This document shows, one piece after another, positions 1 through 8,909 of a DNA stretch of 64,000 bases. Made by a program: the position numbers and the translations under genes. Position 1 is the first letter of the stretch. The number at the start of each line of letters is the position of its first letter. Source of the DNA: Streptomyces barringtoniae. GTDB taxonomy: Bacteria > Actinomycetota > Actinomycetes > Streptomycetales > Streptomycetaceae. The stretch spans positions 124,001-188,000 of the forward strand of contig NZ_JAJHNP010000006.1 of NCBI RefSeq assembly GCF_020819595.1, in the 5' to 3' direction. A model generated the notes under the pieces. It saw only the letters and a program-made list of their open reading frames with translations, was not told where the DNA came from and did no database searches.

Positions 1-949
1 CGCGGTCTGGCCGCTGTACGCCGTCGCCGCCCTCTCCTCCGCGCTGGTCTCCGTACAGCGCCCGGCCCTTGACTCCCTGTGGCCCCGGATCGTCGCCCAC
101 GACGACATGCCCGCCGCGGCCTCGCTGAACTCCCTGCGCTGGACCGTCGGCGGCGTCGCGGGCCCGGCCCTCGCGGGCGTGGTCGTCGCCTACGCGGGCC
201 TCGGCTGGGCGTACGCCGCCGACCTGCTGACGTTCGTCGTCTCGCTGGCGTACATCATCCGGATCGCCCCCTCCCCCGCCTCCCACGAGGCCTCGAAGCC
301 CTCCCTGAACGCCGTCCTGGAAGGCGCCCGGTACGCCTGGAACCGCAAGGAACTCCTCGGCACCTACGCCGTCGACCTCGCGGCGATGTTCCTGGCCATG
401 CCGCTCGCGGTGCTGCCGTTCCTCGCCGGCGAGCTGCACGCCGACTGGGCGCTCGGCCTGATGTACGCCGCGGTCCCGGCCGGCGCGATGCTGGTGAGCC
501 TGACCAGCGGCTGGGCCTCCCGGATCCACCGGCACGGGCTGATGGTGCTGCTGTCGGCCACGGGCTGGGGCCTGGCGGTCGCGGCGGCGGGGGTGTGCGG
601 GAACGTGTGGCTGGTCCTCGTCCTCCTGACCGTCGGCGGCGGCTTCGACATGGTCAGCGGGATCTTCCGGTCGGCCATGTGGAACCAGACGATCCCGGAC
701 GAGCTGCGCGGCCGGCTCGCCGGGATCGAGCTGCTGTCCTACTCGGTCGGCCCGCAGCTCGGCCAGGTCCGGGCGGGCGGCCTGGCCGCCTGGGCGGGCG
801 TACGGACCTCCGTCGTCTCCGGCGGGCTGGCCTGCGCCGGTGCCATGGGACTGCTCGCGCTGTGCCTGCCGGGGCTCATGACGTACGACGCCCGCACCAA
901 CGAGCACGCGGTACGCATGCGCGAGCAGCGCACGGCCGTACAGGCCTGA
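1..949 (+). CDS. MFS exporter, EntS-like (5' end outside window)
   Basis: The reading frame is open from base 2, so the N-terminus lies upstream of the window. What remains is the middle and C-terminal half of a major facilitator protein: repeated hydrophobic helices, and the loop segment VAHDDMPAAASLNSLRW followed by a GGVAGPALAG helix, which is typical of the MFS_3 (enterobactin-exporter EntS-like) group. Later GIFRSAMWNQTIPDELRGR matches the cytoplasmic-loop signature of that group. It should be an inner-membrane, proton-coupled efflux pump; the substrate cannot be told. Its TGA stop directly abuts the stop of the convergent small gene downstream, with no intergenic base. Confidence 0.85.
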   Translation, partial: AVWPLYAVAALSSALVSVQRPALDSLWPRIVAHDDMPAAASLNSLRWTVGGVAGPALAGVVVAYAGLGWAYAADLLTFVVSLAYIIRIAPSPASHEASKPSLNAVLEGARYAWNRKELLGTYAVDLAAMFLAMPLAVLPFLAGELHADWALGLMYAAVPAGAMLVSLTSGWASRIHRHGLMVLLSATGWGLAVAAAGVCGNVWLVLVLLTVGGGFDMVSGIFRSAMWNQTIPDELRGRLAGIELLSYSVGPQLGQVRAGGLAAWAGVRTSVVSGGLACAGAMGLLALCLPGLMTYDARTNEHAVRMREQRTAVQA

Positions 950-1183
950 TCAGTCCTCCTCGCCGCTCCCGCCGGCCGACGCGTCGTGCCAGCGCGGGTC
1001 GTTCTCCCACTGGAGGTTGCGCTCGGCGGCGGTCTCCATCGCGTGCCGGGCCTCCTCCGGCGAGGCGTACGGCCCGAAGCGGTCCTTGCCCGGGCACTCC
1101 GGGCCCTCCTCGACCTTCTTGTGCTCCAGGCAGTAGTACCACTCGCCCGGCTTGCCGACGGTGCGCTTCTTGAACAGGGGCAT
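950..1183 (-). CDS. small conserved Streptomyces protein, function unknown
   Basis: 77-residue protein starting at an ATG that has a clear AGGAG Shine-Dalgarno seven to eight bases upstream. It has no signal peptide or membrane helix. It contains two cysteines (YYCLEHKK and GPECPGK), an aromatic WYY patch, and an acidic tail (GSGEED). The segment [19 protein letters not shown] resembles the helix that ends SPOR-like or small DUF domains, but I do not recognise a named family. It is convergent with the MFS gene (stops abut) and divergent from map. Confidence 0.7.
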   Translation of the reverse strand: MPLFKKRTVGKPGEWYYCLEHKKVEEGPECPGKDRFGPYASPEEARHAMETAAERNLQWENDPRWHDASAGGSGEED

Positions 1184-1228
1184 GAACAGCTCCTCTCGCC
1201 AACGACATGATCCCCCAACTCCGCTCGA

Positions 1229-1234
1229 TAGACT
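1229..1234 (+). promoter_or_regulatory. -10-like TAGACT for a leaderless map transcript
   Basis: TAGACT ends seven bases before the map ATG, and no Shine-Dalgarno is present in front of that ATG. The spacing matches a transcript starting at the A of ATG. No convincing -35 hexamer is visible, so this is an inference from spacing only. Confidence 0.4.
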
Positions 1235-1241
1235 CGCTGCC

Positions 1242-2099
1242 ATGTCTGGCCAGTCGCTTCTCGTACCGGGGGAGCTGTCCCCCACCCGTTCGGTCCCCGG
1301 CAACATCCGCCGCCCCGAGTACGTCGGCAAGCCCGCACCGGCGCCGTACACCGGTCCGGAGGTGCAGAGTCCGGAGACCATCGAGGCGATGCGGATCGCC
1401 GGCCGTATCGCCGCGCAGGCGATGGAGGAGGCCGCGAGGATCATCGCGCCGGGGGTCACCACGGACCAGCTGGACAAGGTCGCCCACGAGTACATGTGCG
1501 ACCACGGCGCCTATCCCTCCACGCTCGGCTACCGCGGTTTCCCGAAGTCGCTGTGCACCTCGGTCAACGAGGTGATCTGCCACGGCATCCCGGACTCGAC
1601 GGTCCTCAGGGACGGCGACATCGTCAACCTGGACGTGACGGCGTACATCGGCGGGGTGCACGGCGACAACAACGCCACCTATCTGGTCGGGGAGGTGGAC
1701 GAGGAGTCCCGGCTGCTGGTGGAGCGGACCCGGGAGGCCCTGAACCGCGCGATCAAGTCGGTCAGGCCGGGCCGGCAGATCAATGTCATCGGCCGGGTCA
1801 TCGAGTCCTACGCCAAGCGTTTCGGCTACGGAGTCGTCCGCGACTTCACCGGCCACGGCATCAGCTCCTCGTTCCACTCGGGCCTGATCATCCCGCACTA
1901 CGACAGCCCGCACGCGACGACGGTCATGCAGCCTGGGATGACGTTCACGATCGAGCCGATGCTGACGCTGGGCACCCACGAGTACGACATGTGGGACGAC
2001 GGCTGGACGGTCGTGACGAAGGACCGCAGGCGGACGGCCCAGTTCGAGCACACGCTGGTGGTGACGGAGACCGGCGCGGACATCCTGACCCTGCCGTAA
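1242..2099 (+). CDS. map: type I methionine aminopeptidase
   Basis: 285 residues. The enzyme removes N-terminal methionine from nascent cytosolic proteins using two divalent metal ions. The five metal ligands of the pita-bread fold are visible at Asp131 (NLDVT), Asp142 (HGDNNAT), His205 (GHGI), Glu238 (TIEPM) and Glu269 (QFEHT). The substrate-side His114 (VICHG) is also present. The first 40 residues form a proline-rich extension ([14 protein letters not shown]) seen in the longer actinobacterial paralogues. Start ATG was chosen because the homology-bearing N-terminus begins here and upstream frames are antisense to the small neighbour; it has no ribosome-binding site. Streptomyces usually carries several map paralogues, so this one need not be the essential copy. 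Confidence 0.95.
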   Translation: MSGQSLLVPGELSPTRSVPGNIRRPEYVGKPAPAPYTGPEVQSPETIEAMRIAGRIAAQAMEEAARIIAPGVTTDQLDKVAHEYMCDHGAYPSTLGYRGFPKSLCTSVNEVICHGIPDSTVLRDGDIVNLDVTAYIGGVHGDNNATYLVGEVDEESRLLVERTREALNRAIKSVRPGRQINVIGRVIESYAKRFGYGVVRDFTGHGISSSFHSGLIIPHYDSPHATTVMQPGMTFTIEPMLTLGTHEYDMWDDGWTVVTKDRRRTAQFEHTLVVTETGADILTLP

Positions 2100-2129
2100 C
2101 ACCGCGTTCGCTTCTGCGGCGACCGCACG

Positions 2130-2160
2130 GCCCGCCCTCTGCGAGGGCGGGCTTTCTCTT
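2130..2160 (+). terminator. intrinsic terminator after map
   Basis: GCCCGCCCTC and GAGGGCGGGC form a perfect ten-base-pair stem around a three-base loop, followed by the U-rich run TTTCTCTT. It lies 31 bases after the map stop and separates map from the heme oxygenase gene. Confidence 0.85.
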
Positions 2161-2203
2161 GTAGACTTTTACCGACAGGATGTCGGCAAGATGGGACGGC
2201 CTG

Positions 2204-2854
2204 ATGGACTCCTCCTTCTCGACCCTCATCCGCACCGCGTCCCACGAGGCGCACGTGGAGGCGGAGACCTCGTCGTTCATGAGCGACCTGCTGGGCGGCC
2301 GGCTGGGCGTGGCCGCCTACGCGCGCTACACCGAGCAGCTGTGGTTCGTGTACGAGGCACTGGAGCGCGGCGCCGGGCGGCTGGCGGCGGACCCGGTGGC
2401 GGGGCCGTTCGTCCGGCCCGAGCTGTTCCGGCTGGCCGCGCTGGAGCGGGACCTGGCGCATCTGCGGGGGCCCGGGTGGCGGACGGGCCTGAGCGCCCTG
2501 CCCGCGACGCGGGTGTACGCGGCCCGGGTCCGCGAGTGCGCCGAGCGCTGGCCCGTCGGCTATGTCGCCCACCACTACACCCGCTACCTGGGCGACCTGT
2601 CCGGCGGCCAGATCATCCGCGACCGGGCGGAGAAGACCTGGGGGTTCAGGCGGAAGGGCGACGGGGTCCGCTTCTACGTCTTCGAAGGCGTCCCCAACCC
2701 GGCCGCTTTCAAGCGCAGTTACCGGCAGCTGCTGGACGGGATACGGGTGGACGACCTGGAGAAGCAGCGGGTCGCCGGGGAGTGCAAGCGGGCTTTCGCC
2801 CTGAACACCGCGGTGTTCAGGGCGCTCGGGGACGAGTTCCCGCTGAGCGCCTGA
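2204..2854 (+). CDS. biliverdin-producing heme oxygenase
   Basis: 216 residues from the chosen ATG, which has GGGACGG upstream; an ATG eight codons earlier is possible but lacks a good site. The enzyme opens heme to biliverdin, CO and ferrous iron in the cytosol, giving iron from heme. The heme ligand is His17 (HEAHVEAE), followed by SSFMSDLL as in HmuO, and the distal-helix signature LGDLSGGQ is intact. The length fits HmuO-type bacterial enzymes. It stands alone behind the map terminator, twelve bases from the convergent PhzF gene. The efe iron-uptake remnant lies 1 kb away, suggesting an iron-related neighbourhood. I did not find a full iron-repressor box in front of it. Confidence 0.93.
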   Translation: MDSSFSTLIRTASHEAHVEAETSSFMSDLLGGRLGVAAYARYTEQLWFVYEALERGAGRLAADPVAGPFVRPELFRLAALERDLAHLRGPGWRTGLSALPATRVYAARVRECAERWPVGYVAHHYTRYLGDLSGGQIIRDRAEKTWGFRRKGDGVRFYVFEGVPNPAAFKRSYRQLLDGIRVDDLEKQRVAGECKRAFALNTAVFRALGDEFPLSA

Positions 2855-2866
2855 CACTCGCGGCGA

Positions 2867-3511
2867 CTAGCGCTCCAGGAACACCCGGCCCCCGACCTCC
2901 ACCCACCCCTCCGGCTGGGGCGCGGTCAGGATCTGGGAGCCCCTGCCCTGGGTGATGTTCAGGGCGCGGCCCAGCCGGTCCGTGAGGAGCAGGGCGGCGG
3001 CGCCGGTGGCCTCGTCCTCGTCGATGCCGTCGTCGCGGCCGGGGAAGGCGCGGGCACGGATCCGGCCGGCCGCCTCGTCCTCCCAGGCCCAGGCGTACAC
3101 CCACTCGCCGGGCGGGGGCACGTCGAGGGCGTCGACCTCGGCCGCCGTGTCGTACTGGCGCAGGGTGCGCGGCGGCGCCCACTCCGCGCGCGCCTCGATC
3201 CAGCTGAACTCGCCGTCCAGCCGGGCACCGACGACGCCTGCGGGCGTGACCAGTTCGGGCACGTCGAGCAGCCAGGCGGTGCCGACGCAGGGGTGACCGG
3301 CGAAGGGCAGGCGCAGGGTGGGCGTGTAGATGTCGATCACACCGCGCTCGGGGTCGTCCACGAACACGGTCTCGCTGAAGCCGAGTTTGGCCGCCAGCTC
3401 CTGCCGGTCGCTCCGCTCGGGCAGCACCGAGCCGTCGCGGACGACGCCGAGCTCGTTGCCGTAGCCGCCGTTCGGCCCGCAGAAGACGCGGAGTACGTCG
3501 TAGTCAGTCAC
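2867..3511 (-). CDS. PhzF-fold isomerase family protein
   Basis: 214 residues, somewhat short for the PhzF/DapF-like fold (usually 260-300). Family marks are present: an N-terminal VFCGPNGGYGNELGVV strand-turn, the catalytic-glutamate segment GFSETVFVDD, the GHPCVGTAWLL motif, and EDEATGAAALLL in the second half. Members catalyse proton-shift isomerisations or have unknown substrates, and nothing nearby points to phenazine synthesis, so the substrate is unknown. It is convergent with the heme oxygenase gene. Confidence 0.85.
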   Translation of the reverse strand: MTDYDVLRVFCGPNGGYGNELGVVRDGSVLPERSDRQELAAKLGFSETVFVDDPERGVIDIYTPTLRLPFAGHPCVGTAWLLDVPELVTPAGVVGARLDGEFSWIEARAEWAPPRTLRQYDTAAEVDALDVPPPGEWVYAWAWEDEAAGRIRARAFPGRDDGIDEDEATGAAALLLTDRLGRALNITQGRGSQILTAPQPEGWVEVGGRVFLER

Positions 3512-3568
3512 GGGGGAATTGAAACATCGCGGCGGCCGCGAGCGCGTCCCAGGCGGGGGCGCCGCCGG

Positions 3569-3716
3569 TCAGGGGCCAGGAGCAGGTGCGGGCCGTTGCG
3601 AGGGCAGCGAGGACAGGGTGTCACCGTAGGCCCGCAGCATGGCCTCCCGCTGCCGCTCGGCGCCCGGGGTGTCAGGGCGGGCGGTGAGCCGGGCCAGCCT
3701 CGGCTCGTGCCAGTCG
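3569..3716 (-). pseudogene. C-terminal scrap of an unidentified minus-strand gene
   Basis: The minus frame reading WHEPRLARLTARPDTPGAERQ and then REAMLRAYGDTLSSLP ends in a normal stop and has Streptomyces-like codon use. It has no start of its own, because upstream the frame runs into DNA that codes for EfeB on the other strand. I read it as the 3' end of a gene whose remainder was removed by the deletion that also truncated efeB. The parent family was not recognised. Confidence 0.4.
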
Positions 3717-4511
3717 GCCCTGGTCGACCTGCCCGGGTTCCCCGGCGACAACCTGGACAAGGCCCGCACCGGCGGAGACCTGTGCATCGAGGCCTGCGCC
3801 GACGACCCGCAGGTCGCCGTGCACGCCATCCGCAACCTCGCCCGCATCGGCTTCGGCAGGGTCGCCGTGCGCTGGTCCCAGCTCGGCTTCGGCAAGACGT
3901 CCTCGACCACCCCGGACGCGCAGACCCCGCGCAACCTCTTCGGGTTCAAGGACGGCACCCGCAACATCGCGGGCACCGAGACCGACCGGCTGAAGAAGTT
4001 CGTGTGGGTCGGCGACGGCGACGACCAGGACTGGATGACCGGTGGGTCGTATCTCGTCGCCCGGCGCATCCGCATGAACATCGAGACCTGGGACCGGACT
4101 TCACTGCAGGAGCAGGAGGACGTGTTCGGGCGGGACAAGCGCGAGGGCGCGCCGGTCGGGAAGGCCAAGGAGCACGACGCGCCGTTCCTGAAGGCGATGA
4201 AGCCCGACGCGCATGTGCGCCTCGCACACCCGGAGGCGAACAACGGGATCACCATCCTGCGCCGGGGCTACTCCTTCACCGACGGCACCGACGGCACCGA
4301 CGGCCTCGGCCGCCTGGACGCCGGCCTGTTCTTCCTGGCCTACCAGCGCGACGTGCGCAACGGCTTCGTCCCGCTGCAGCGCAGGCTGTCCGCGCACGAC
4401 GCCCTCAACGAGTACATCCAGCACGTGGGTTCCGCGGTCTTCGCGATACCGCCCGGCGTCCGGGACGCGGACGACTGGTGGGGCCGCACGCTGTTCGCCA
4501 AGGAGGCGTAG
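3717..4511 (+). pseudogene. efeB: Dyp-type peroxidase EfeB, N-terminally truncated
   Basis: The sequence matches the C-terminal two thirds of EfeB/DyP: ALVDLPGFPGD, GGDLCIEACADDPQVA, the GFKDGT motif with its distal aspartate, AHPEANNGITILRRGYSF with the proximal heme histidine, and the YIQHVGSA(V)F end. Full-length EfeB is about 420 residues with a Tat signal peptide; roughly 170 N-terminal residues and the Tat signal are missing. The frame upstream of ALVDL is only antisense to another gene's tail. EfeB normally works in the periplasm or outside the membrane with EfeO and EfeU to take up iron. Without its signal the product could not be exported. It is immediately followed by efeU. Confidence 0.8.
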
Positions 4512-4514
4512 CCC

Positions 4515-5387
4515 GTGTTCTCCAACTACCTGATCGGCCTGCGCGAGGGTCTGGAGGCGTCGCTCGTCGTCTGCATCCTGATCGCCTACCTCGTCAAGAC
4601 CGGCCGCCGGGACGCCCTGAAGCCGATCTGGACCGGCATCGGCATCGCGATCGCCATCGCCATGGGCTTCGGCTGCGCCCTCGAATTCGGCTCGCAGGAG
4701 CTGACCTTCGAGGCGCAGGAGGCGCTCGGCGGCTCGCTGTCGGTCGTCGCCGTCGGCCTGGTGACGTGGATGGTGTTCTGGATGCGGCGCACCGCCCGGC
4801 ACCTGAGGTCGCAGCTGCACGGCAGGCTGGACGCGGCCCTCGCCATGGGAACCGGCGCGCTGGTCGCCACCGCCTTCCTCGCCGTCGGCCGGGAGGGCCT
4901 GGAGACCGCGCTGTTCGTGTGGACGTCGGTGCACGCGGCGTCCGACGGCACCCCGCGCCCCCTGATCGGCGTGGCGCTGGGCCTCGCCACGGCCGTGCTC
5001 CTCGGGTGGCTGTTCTACCGGGGTGCCCTGAGGATCAACCTGGCCAAGTTCTTCACCTGGACCGGCGGCATGCTGGTCGTGGTCGCGGCGGGCGTCCTCG
5101 CCTACGGCTTCCACGACCTGCAGGAGGCGAACTGGCTGCCCGGCCTGACCCACCTGGCCTTCGACATCAGCGACACCGTCCCGCCGGACAGCTGGTACGG
5201 CACGCTGCTGAAGGGTGTGTTCAACTTCCAGCCCGACCCGACCGTCCTCCAGGTCACGGTGTGGCTGCTGTACCTGATCCCGGCACTCGCGATCTTCCTC
5301 GCCCCGGTAGGGTTCGCCTCCGGGAAGGGGAAGGTGAAGGGACCCGATGAGCAGGGATCGCAACCCGCGCAGGCTTCGCAGGCGTGA
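4515..5387 (+). CDS. efeU: iron permease EfeU (FTR1 family)
   Basis: 290 residues, starting at GTG three bases after the efeB stop with AAGGAGG inside the end of efeB, so the two were one operon. The protein is an integral membrane permease with about seven helices. Both iron-coordinating REGLE motifs are present (residues 10-14 and 126-130), as in yeast Ftr1p and E. coli EfeU. The C-terminus ends in a short hydrophilic, lysine-rich tail. The gene itself looks intact, but the usual partner efeO is absent from the window and efeB is truncated, so ferrous-iron uptake by this system is doubtful. Confidence 0.93.
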   Translation: MFSNYLIGLREGLEASLVVCILIAYLVKTGRRDALKPIWTGIGIAIAIAMGFGCALEFGSQELTFEAQEALGGSLSVVAVGLVTWMVFWMRRTARHLRSQLHGRLDAALAMGTGALVATAFLAVGREGLETALFVWTSVHAASDGTPRPLIGVALGLATAVLLGWLFYRGALRINLAKFFTWTGGMLVVVAAGVLAYGFHDLQEANWLPGLTHLAFDISDTVPPDSWYGTLLKGVFNFQPDPTVLQVTVWLLYLIPALAIFLAPVGFASGKGKVKGPDEQGSQPAQASQA

Positions 5388-6339
5388 CCGTAACGCACTC
5401 ATAGCGGCCTCGCTGACCGCTTTGTCGCTGACGGTGAGCGGATGCGTGGTGGTGCACGGGGAGCGCGAGGTGCTCCCCGCCGCCACCCGCGCCGAGGCCG
5501 CCAAGGCGCTCACCGCGTTCACGACCGCGTACAACAAGGCCGACAAGGCCTACGACAACTCCCTGGACGCGCCCTACCTCACCGGCCCGTTCGGCGACAT
5601 CACCGCCGCGCGGCTGAAGGCCGGGCACGCCAACAGCCCGTCCGGCAACCCGAACCACGTGCCGCTGAAGCTGTCGGACGTGAAGGTCACGATCCCCGAG
5701 AAGGCCGGCTGGCCGCGCTGGTTCGTCGCCGACGCGAAGGGCAACAAGACCGGCGACCTGCGCTGGCTGATGGTGTTCACCCGGGGCGACCTCGGCGAGC
5801 GCTGGCGGGTGGCGTACGTCACCCTCGTGGCGCCGGGCTCGGTACCGGCGTTCAAGACGGACAAGGACGGCTGGGCCGAGGCGGTACCGGCCGGCTCCCA
5901 GCAGCTCGCCGTCGCGCCCGGGAAGCTGAGCCAGGAGTACGCGACGTACCTGAAGAAGGGCGGCCAGGCCTTCGCCGACGGCAGGTACACCAGCGTCGAG
6001 CGCGCCGACCGGGCCAAGCGGGCCCGCAAGCCGGGCCTGGTCACCCAGTTCATCGACGGCCCGCTGACGAGCGGCGCCTACGCGCCGCTGGCGCTGCGCA
6101 CGGCGGACGGCGGGGCGCTGGTGTTCTTCACCACCCACCACTACGAGAAGCAGACCGCCGCCACCGGAACCACCGTGCCGGTCACGAACAAGGACGTACA
6201 GGCACTGACCACGGGCGAGGTGAAACAGTCCCTGACGCTGCAGTTCATGTCGGCAGAGGTGGCCTTGGACCCGGCGGGGAGCGGCAGGGTTTCGGTGCTG
6301 GGGCGGGTGCCGGGTCTCACATCGGCGCAGGGCGAGTGA
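5347..6339 (+). CDS. putative lipoprotein, function unknown
   Basis: 330 residues, overlapping the end of efeU by 41 bases and therefore likely co-transcribed. The N-terminus has a twin-arginine-rich stretch (RRLRRRDRN) followed by a hydrophobic segment and the lipobox LTVSGC, predicting a lipidated extracytoplasmic protein. The rest is soluble, with mixed alpha/beta character and no motif that I recognise. Conserved position behind efeU would suggest a role at the cell surface in iron acquisition, but that is inference. Confidence 0.8.
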   Translation: MSRDRNPRRLRRRDRNALIAASLTALSLTVSGCVVVHGEREVLPAATRAEAAKALTAFTTAYNKADKAYDNSLDAPYLTGPFGDITAARLKAGHANSPSGNPNHVPLKLSDVKVTIPEKAGWPRWFVADAKGNKTGDLRWLMVFTRGDLGERWRVAYVTLVAPGSVPAFKTDKDGWAEAVPAGSQQLAVAPGKLSQEYATYLKKGGQAFADGRYTSVERADRAKRARKPGLVTQFIDGPLTSGAYAPLALRTADGGALVFFTTHHYEKQTAATGTTVPVTNKDVQALTTGEVKQSLTLQFMSAEVALDPAGSGRVSVLGRVPGLTSAQGE

Positions 6340-6349
6340 AACGCGCCGC

Positions 6350-7072
6350 CTAATGCCGCAGCGGCCAGGGCGCATGGTCGGCGCCCGCGTACCGCGCACA
6401 GGCATCGGTGAGCGCTTCCAGCAGGCTCAAGGGATCCGGCAGCGCATGCTCCGGCCCCCGCACCCAGCGCACCTGCCGATCGTCACCGGGGAGCCGGGCG
6501 GGCGGTACGAGGACGTACGACCCCCGGCAGTGCCAGCGCAGGCCCGGATGCTCGTCCATGGTCTCGGGGCGGCAGTCCAGCTCGCACGGCCACCACTCGT
6601 CCTCGTCCTCGGGGGTGCCGCGGGTGAGGGTGAAGAACAGCATGCGGCCGTCGTCGCTCTCGGCGACGGGCCCCACCTCGACGCCGGAGCCGAGCAGCCG
6701 CTCCAGCGCCTCCCGGCCGGCCTCCAGGGGCACGTCCAGGACGTCGTGCGTCATGCCGGTCGCGGTGATGAAGTTGGCCTGCGGCTGGTGCCGGGCCCAG
6801 CGTTCGACCTGGGCGCGGTCGGTGGTGGACTGCGTCTGCCAGGCGAACGACACCGGGTGCCGGGCCGGGGTGGGACAGCCGACGCGGTCGCAGGAGCAGC
6901 CGTAGCCGGGGGCGGGGTGCGCGGCGGGGGCGAGCGGCAGGCCCGCCGCGGCGGCGCCCAGCAGCAGGGCCTCACGGCCGCCGTCGTCGGCGGCTTCCTT
7001 CGGGCGGCGTCCGAGCAGCCACTGGGAGAGTTTGCCCTGCCGGCCGGACCGGCCGCCGAACGTCGCGCTCAT
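6350..7072 (-). CDS. bifunctional DNA primase/polymerase-domain protein
   Basis: 240 residues. The N-terminal half carries the AEP-like Prim-Pol pattern: GLPLAPAAHPAPGYGCSCDR with clustered cysteines and CPTPARHPV, then a WARHQPQANFITATGM helix and HDVLDVP, the region that usually holds the catalytic D-x-D. Such stand-alone prim-pol N-domains are common chromosomal genes in Streptomyces and their job is unclear. No replication or phage gene is nearby. It is convergent with the lipoprotein gene. Confidence 0.8.
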   Translation of the reverse strand: MSATFGGRSGRQGKLSQWLLGRRPKEAADDGGREALLLGAAAAGLPLAPAAHPAPGYGCSCDRVGCPTPARHPVSFAWQTQSTTDRAQVERWARHQPQANFITATGMTHDVLDVPLEAGREALERLLGSGVEVGPVAESDDGRMLFFTLTRGTPEDEDEWWPCELDCRPETMDEHPGLRWHCRGSYVLVPPARLPGDDRQVRWVRGPEHALPDPLSLLEALTDACARYAGADHAPWPLRH

Positions 7073-7121
7073 CTATCCCCTCAGTCTGGTCGTCGCCTCG
7101 CTGGTGTGCGGACAGTGTGCC

Positions 7122-7766
7122 TTATCGTCCCATCTTCGTGCGCTTGGGGGTGTCTGGGGTCCCGATTCCGTGCAGCGCGTAGTCGACCAGCGTGTCCGTG
7201 TAGTCGTGGGAGATCGGCCCGGTCCGTTGCAGCCAGCGTTGCGCGAGCGGCGAGACGAACAGTTCCAGGGCGATGCGGGGGTCGACGTCGGCCCGTACCG
7301 CGCCGGCGTCCTGCGCGGCGCGCAGCCGGTCGACGTACAGCTGGAGCTGGGGTTCGAGGAGGCCCGCGACGACCTCGCGGCCGAGCAGCTCGTTGACCAG
7401 GCCCTCGGCGGCCAGGGCACGGGCCGGTACCTCGAAGCGCGGGTCGAGCATCTGGTCCACCGTGATCCGCAGCACCGCCTTGAGGTCGGCGGCGAGGTCG
7501 CCGGTGTCCGGGATGGTGTACGGCACCTGTCCCGCTTCCTCGGCCGCCTGCGTGGAGAGGTCGAGGAACGCCTCCAGCAGGACGTCCGCCTTGGACGACC
7601 ACCAGCGGTAGATCGTCTGCTTGCCCACCCCGGCCCGCGCGGCGATCGCCTCGACGGTGGTCTTCGGGTAGCCGACCTCGCCGACCAGGGCGAGGGCGGC
7701 GGCGTAGATCGCTCTGCGGGACTTCTCGCTGCGGCGGGTGGCGTCGGGGGCCGGCTTGTTGACCAT
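7122..7766 (-). CDS. TetR-family transcriptional regulator
   Basis: 214 residues. The N-terminal DNA-binding domain is clear: RRAIYAAALALVGEVGYPKTT, then VEAIAARAGVGKQTIYRWWSSK, a canonical TetR helix-turn-helix of the RWWxSK type. The C-terminal ligand and dimer domain resembles the TetR_C group found in many Streptomyces efflux regulators. No adjacent divergent target is obvious: upstream genes run in the same direction. Its target is unknown. Confidence 0.9.
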   Translation of the reverse strand: MVNKPAPDATRRSEKSRRAIYAAALALVGEVGYPKTTVEAIAARAGVGKQTIYRWWSSKADVLLEAFLDLSTQAAEEAGQVPYTIPDTGDLAADLKAVLRITVDQMLDPRFEVPARALAAEGLVNELLGREVVAGLLEPQLQLYVDRLRAAQDAGAVRADVDPRIALELFVSPLAQRWLQRTGPISHDYTDTLVDYALHGIGTPDTPKRTKMGR

Positions 7767-7792
7767 GGGGCGACGCTAACAAGCCGCGGCGG

Positions 7793-8800
7793 CTACGCGG
7801 ACGGCTCCTCGGGGGAGTCCTCCGGCGGCCACGGGTCTCCCCACTCGGCGTCCCGGGCCGCCCTGTACAGGTGGCCGTGGCGTTTGGTGACCGTCGTACG
7901 GGCCAGCCGTTCGCCGGCCTCGCAGAGGTCCAGCAGCACCTGGCCCTTGCGGATCTGCGGGCGCCGGACCACGCGGGAGGGGGCCGGCCCGGCGGGCAGG
8001 CGGGTGGCGGCGACGTACGAGAACTTCTCGTCCTCGTAGGGCAGGGTGCCGCCCTTGACCTGGCGGTGCAGTGAGGAGCGGGCGACCCGGGCGGAGAAGT
8101 GGCACCAGTCCCGGCCGGGCTCGATGGGGCAGGCGGCGCTGTGCGGGCAGGGGGCGACGACGTGCAGTCCGGCGTGGATCAGGCGATCGCGGGCCTCGAT
8201 GACGCGGGCGTAGCCGGCCGGGGTGCCGGCCTCCACGATCACCACGGCCTGCGCGGCGGCCGCGGCGGCGTCGACGAGGGCGGCGCGGTCGGGCCCGGAG
8301 AGCTCGTTGAGGACGTACGACACCGTGACGAGGTCGGTGGCGTCCAGGGTGAGGTCGGCGCCGATCCGGGCGCGCCGCCAGCGGGCGCCGCGCAGGGCCG
8401 GGTTGGCGGCGGCGATCTCCCGGCCGAGGGCGAGGGCGGGCTCGGCCCAGTCCAGCACGATGACGCTGCGCTCGCCGGGCCAGGTCGCGGTGACGGCCCA
8501 GGTGGCGGCGCCGGTGCCGCCGCCGACGTCGACATGGCTGCCGGGCGTCCAGCCGGGGGCGGCCTGTGCGAACGCCTCCAGCGCCGAGTGGACCGCTTCG
8601 AAGGTGGCGGGCATGCGGTAGGCGGCGTAGGCGGCCACGTCGGCGCGGTCGCGGAGGATCGGGGCGTGGGTGGGGGTGTCGCCCCGGTAGTTGGCGATGA
8701 GCCTGTCGACGGCTCCGGCGGCCTGGGTGGGCGGGAGTCCGTCGAGCAGGTCGGCGAGGCTTCTGCGGAGGGCTTGCGCCGGTGGTACGGGGGCGTTCAC
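7793..8800 (-). CDS. Rsm22-like small ribosomal subunit methyltransferase-family protein
   Basis: 335 residues. It carries an AdoMet-binding core (VDVGGGTGAATWA, then VIVLDWAEPAL) and the Rsm22-specific C-terminal features: the cysteine cluster CPHSAACPI ... WCHFS and KFSYVAATR. Mitochondrial Rsm22 assists assembly of the small ribosomal subunit and may bind a metal cluster through such cysteines; the bacterial role is not settled. The start ATG is followed immediately by a proline-rich stretch. It lies in a run of minus-strand genes with the TetR regulator. Confidence 0.85.
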   Translation of the reverse strand: MNAPVPPAQALRRSLADLLDGLPPTQAAGAVDRLIANYRGDTPTHAPILRDRADVAAYAAYRMPATFEAVHSALEAFAQAAPGWTPGSHVDVGGGTGAATWAVTATWPGERSVIVLDWAEPALALGREIAAANPALRGARWRRARIGADLTLDATDLVTVSYVLNELSGPDRAALVDAAAAAAQAVVIVEAGTPAGYARVIEARDRLIHAGLHVVAPCPHSAACPIEPGRDWCHFSARVARSSLHRQVKGGTLPYEDEKFSYVAATRLPAGPAPSRVVRRPQIRKGQVLLDLCEAGERLARTTVTKRHGHLYRAARDAEWGDPWPPEDSPEEPSA

Positions 8801-8909
8801 CCGGAGATTCTATGGCGCCCCGCACCGGCGCGGACCCTGCCGGGGGCTTCGCCCCCAGACCCCCGTTTCCCCACCCGCCGACCCGAAACCGCCGGCTGGA
8901 AGGCCGGAC

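Noticed and set aside
1204..1228. Possible sixth copy of the G-rich repeat (TCCCCCAACTC ... GCTCGA) upstream of map
   Set aside because: Only the left end and a few core bases match; the closing G-run is missing, so it could be chance in G+C-rich DNA.
2867..3511. PhzF gene as part of a phenazine cluster
   Set aside because: No phzB, phzD, phzE or phzG homologues nearby; PhzF-fold proteins are widespread with other roles.
6350..7072. Prim-pol gene as evidence of a plasmid or prophage
   Set aside because: Such stand-alone domains are common in Streptomyces chromosomes, and there are no replication, capsid or integrase genes around it.
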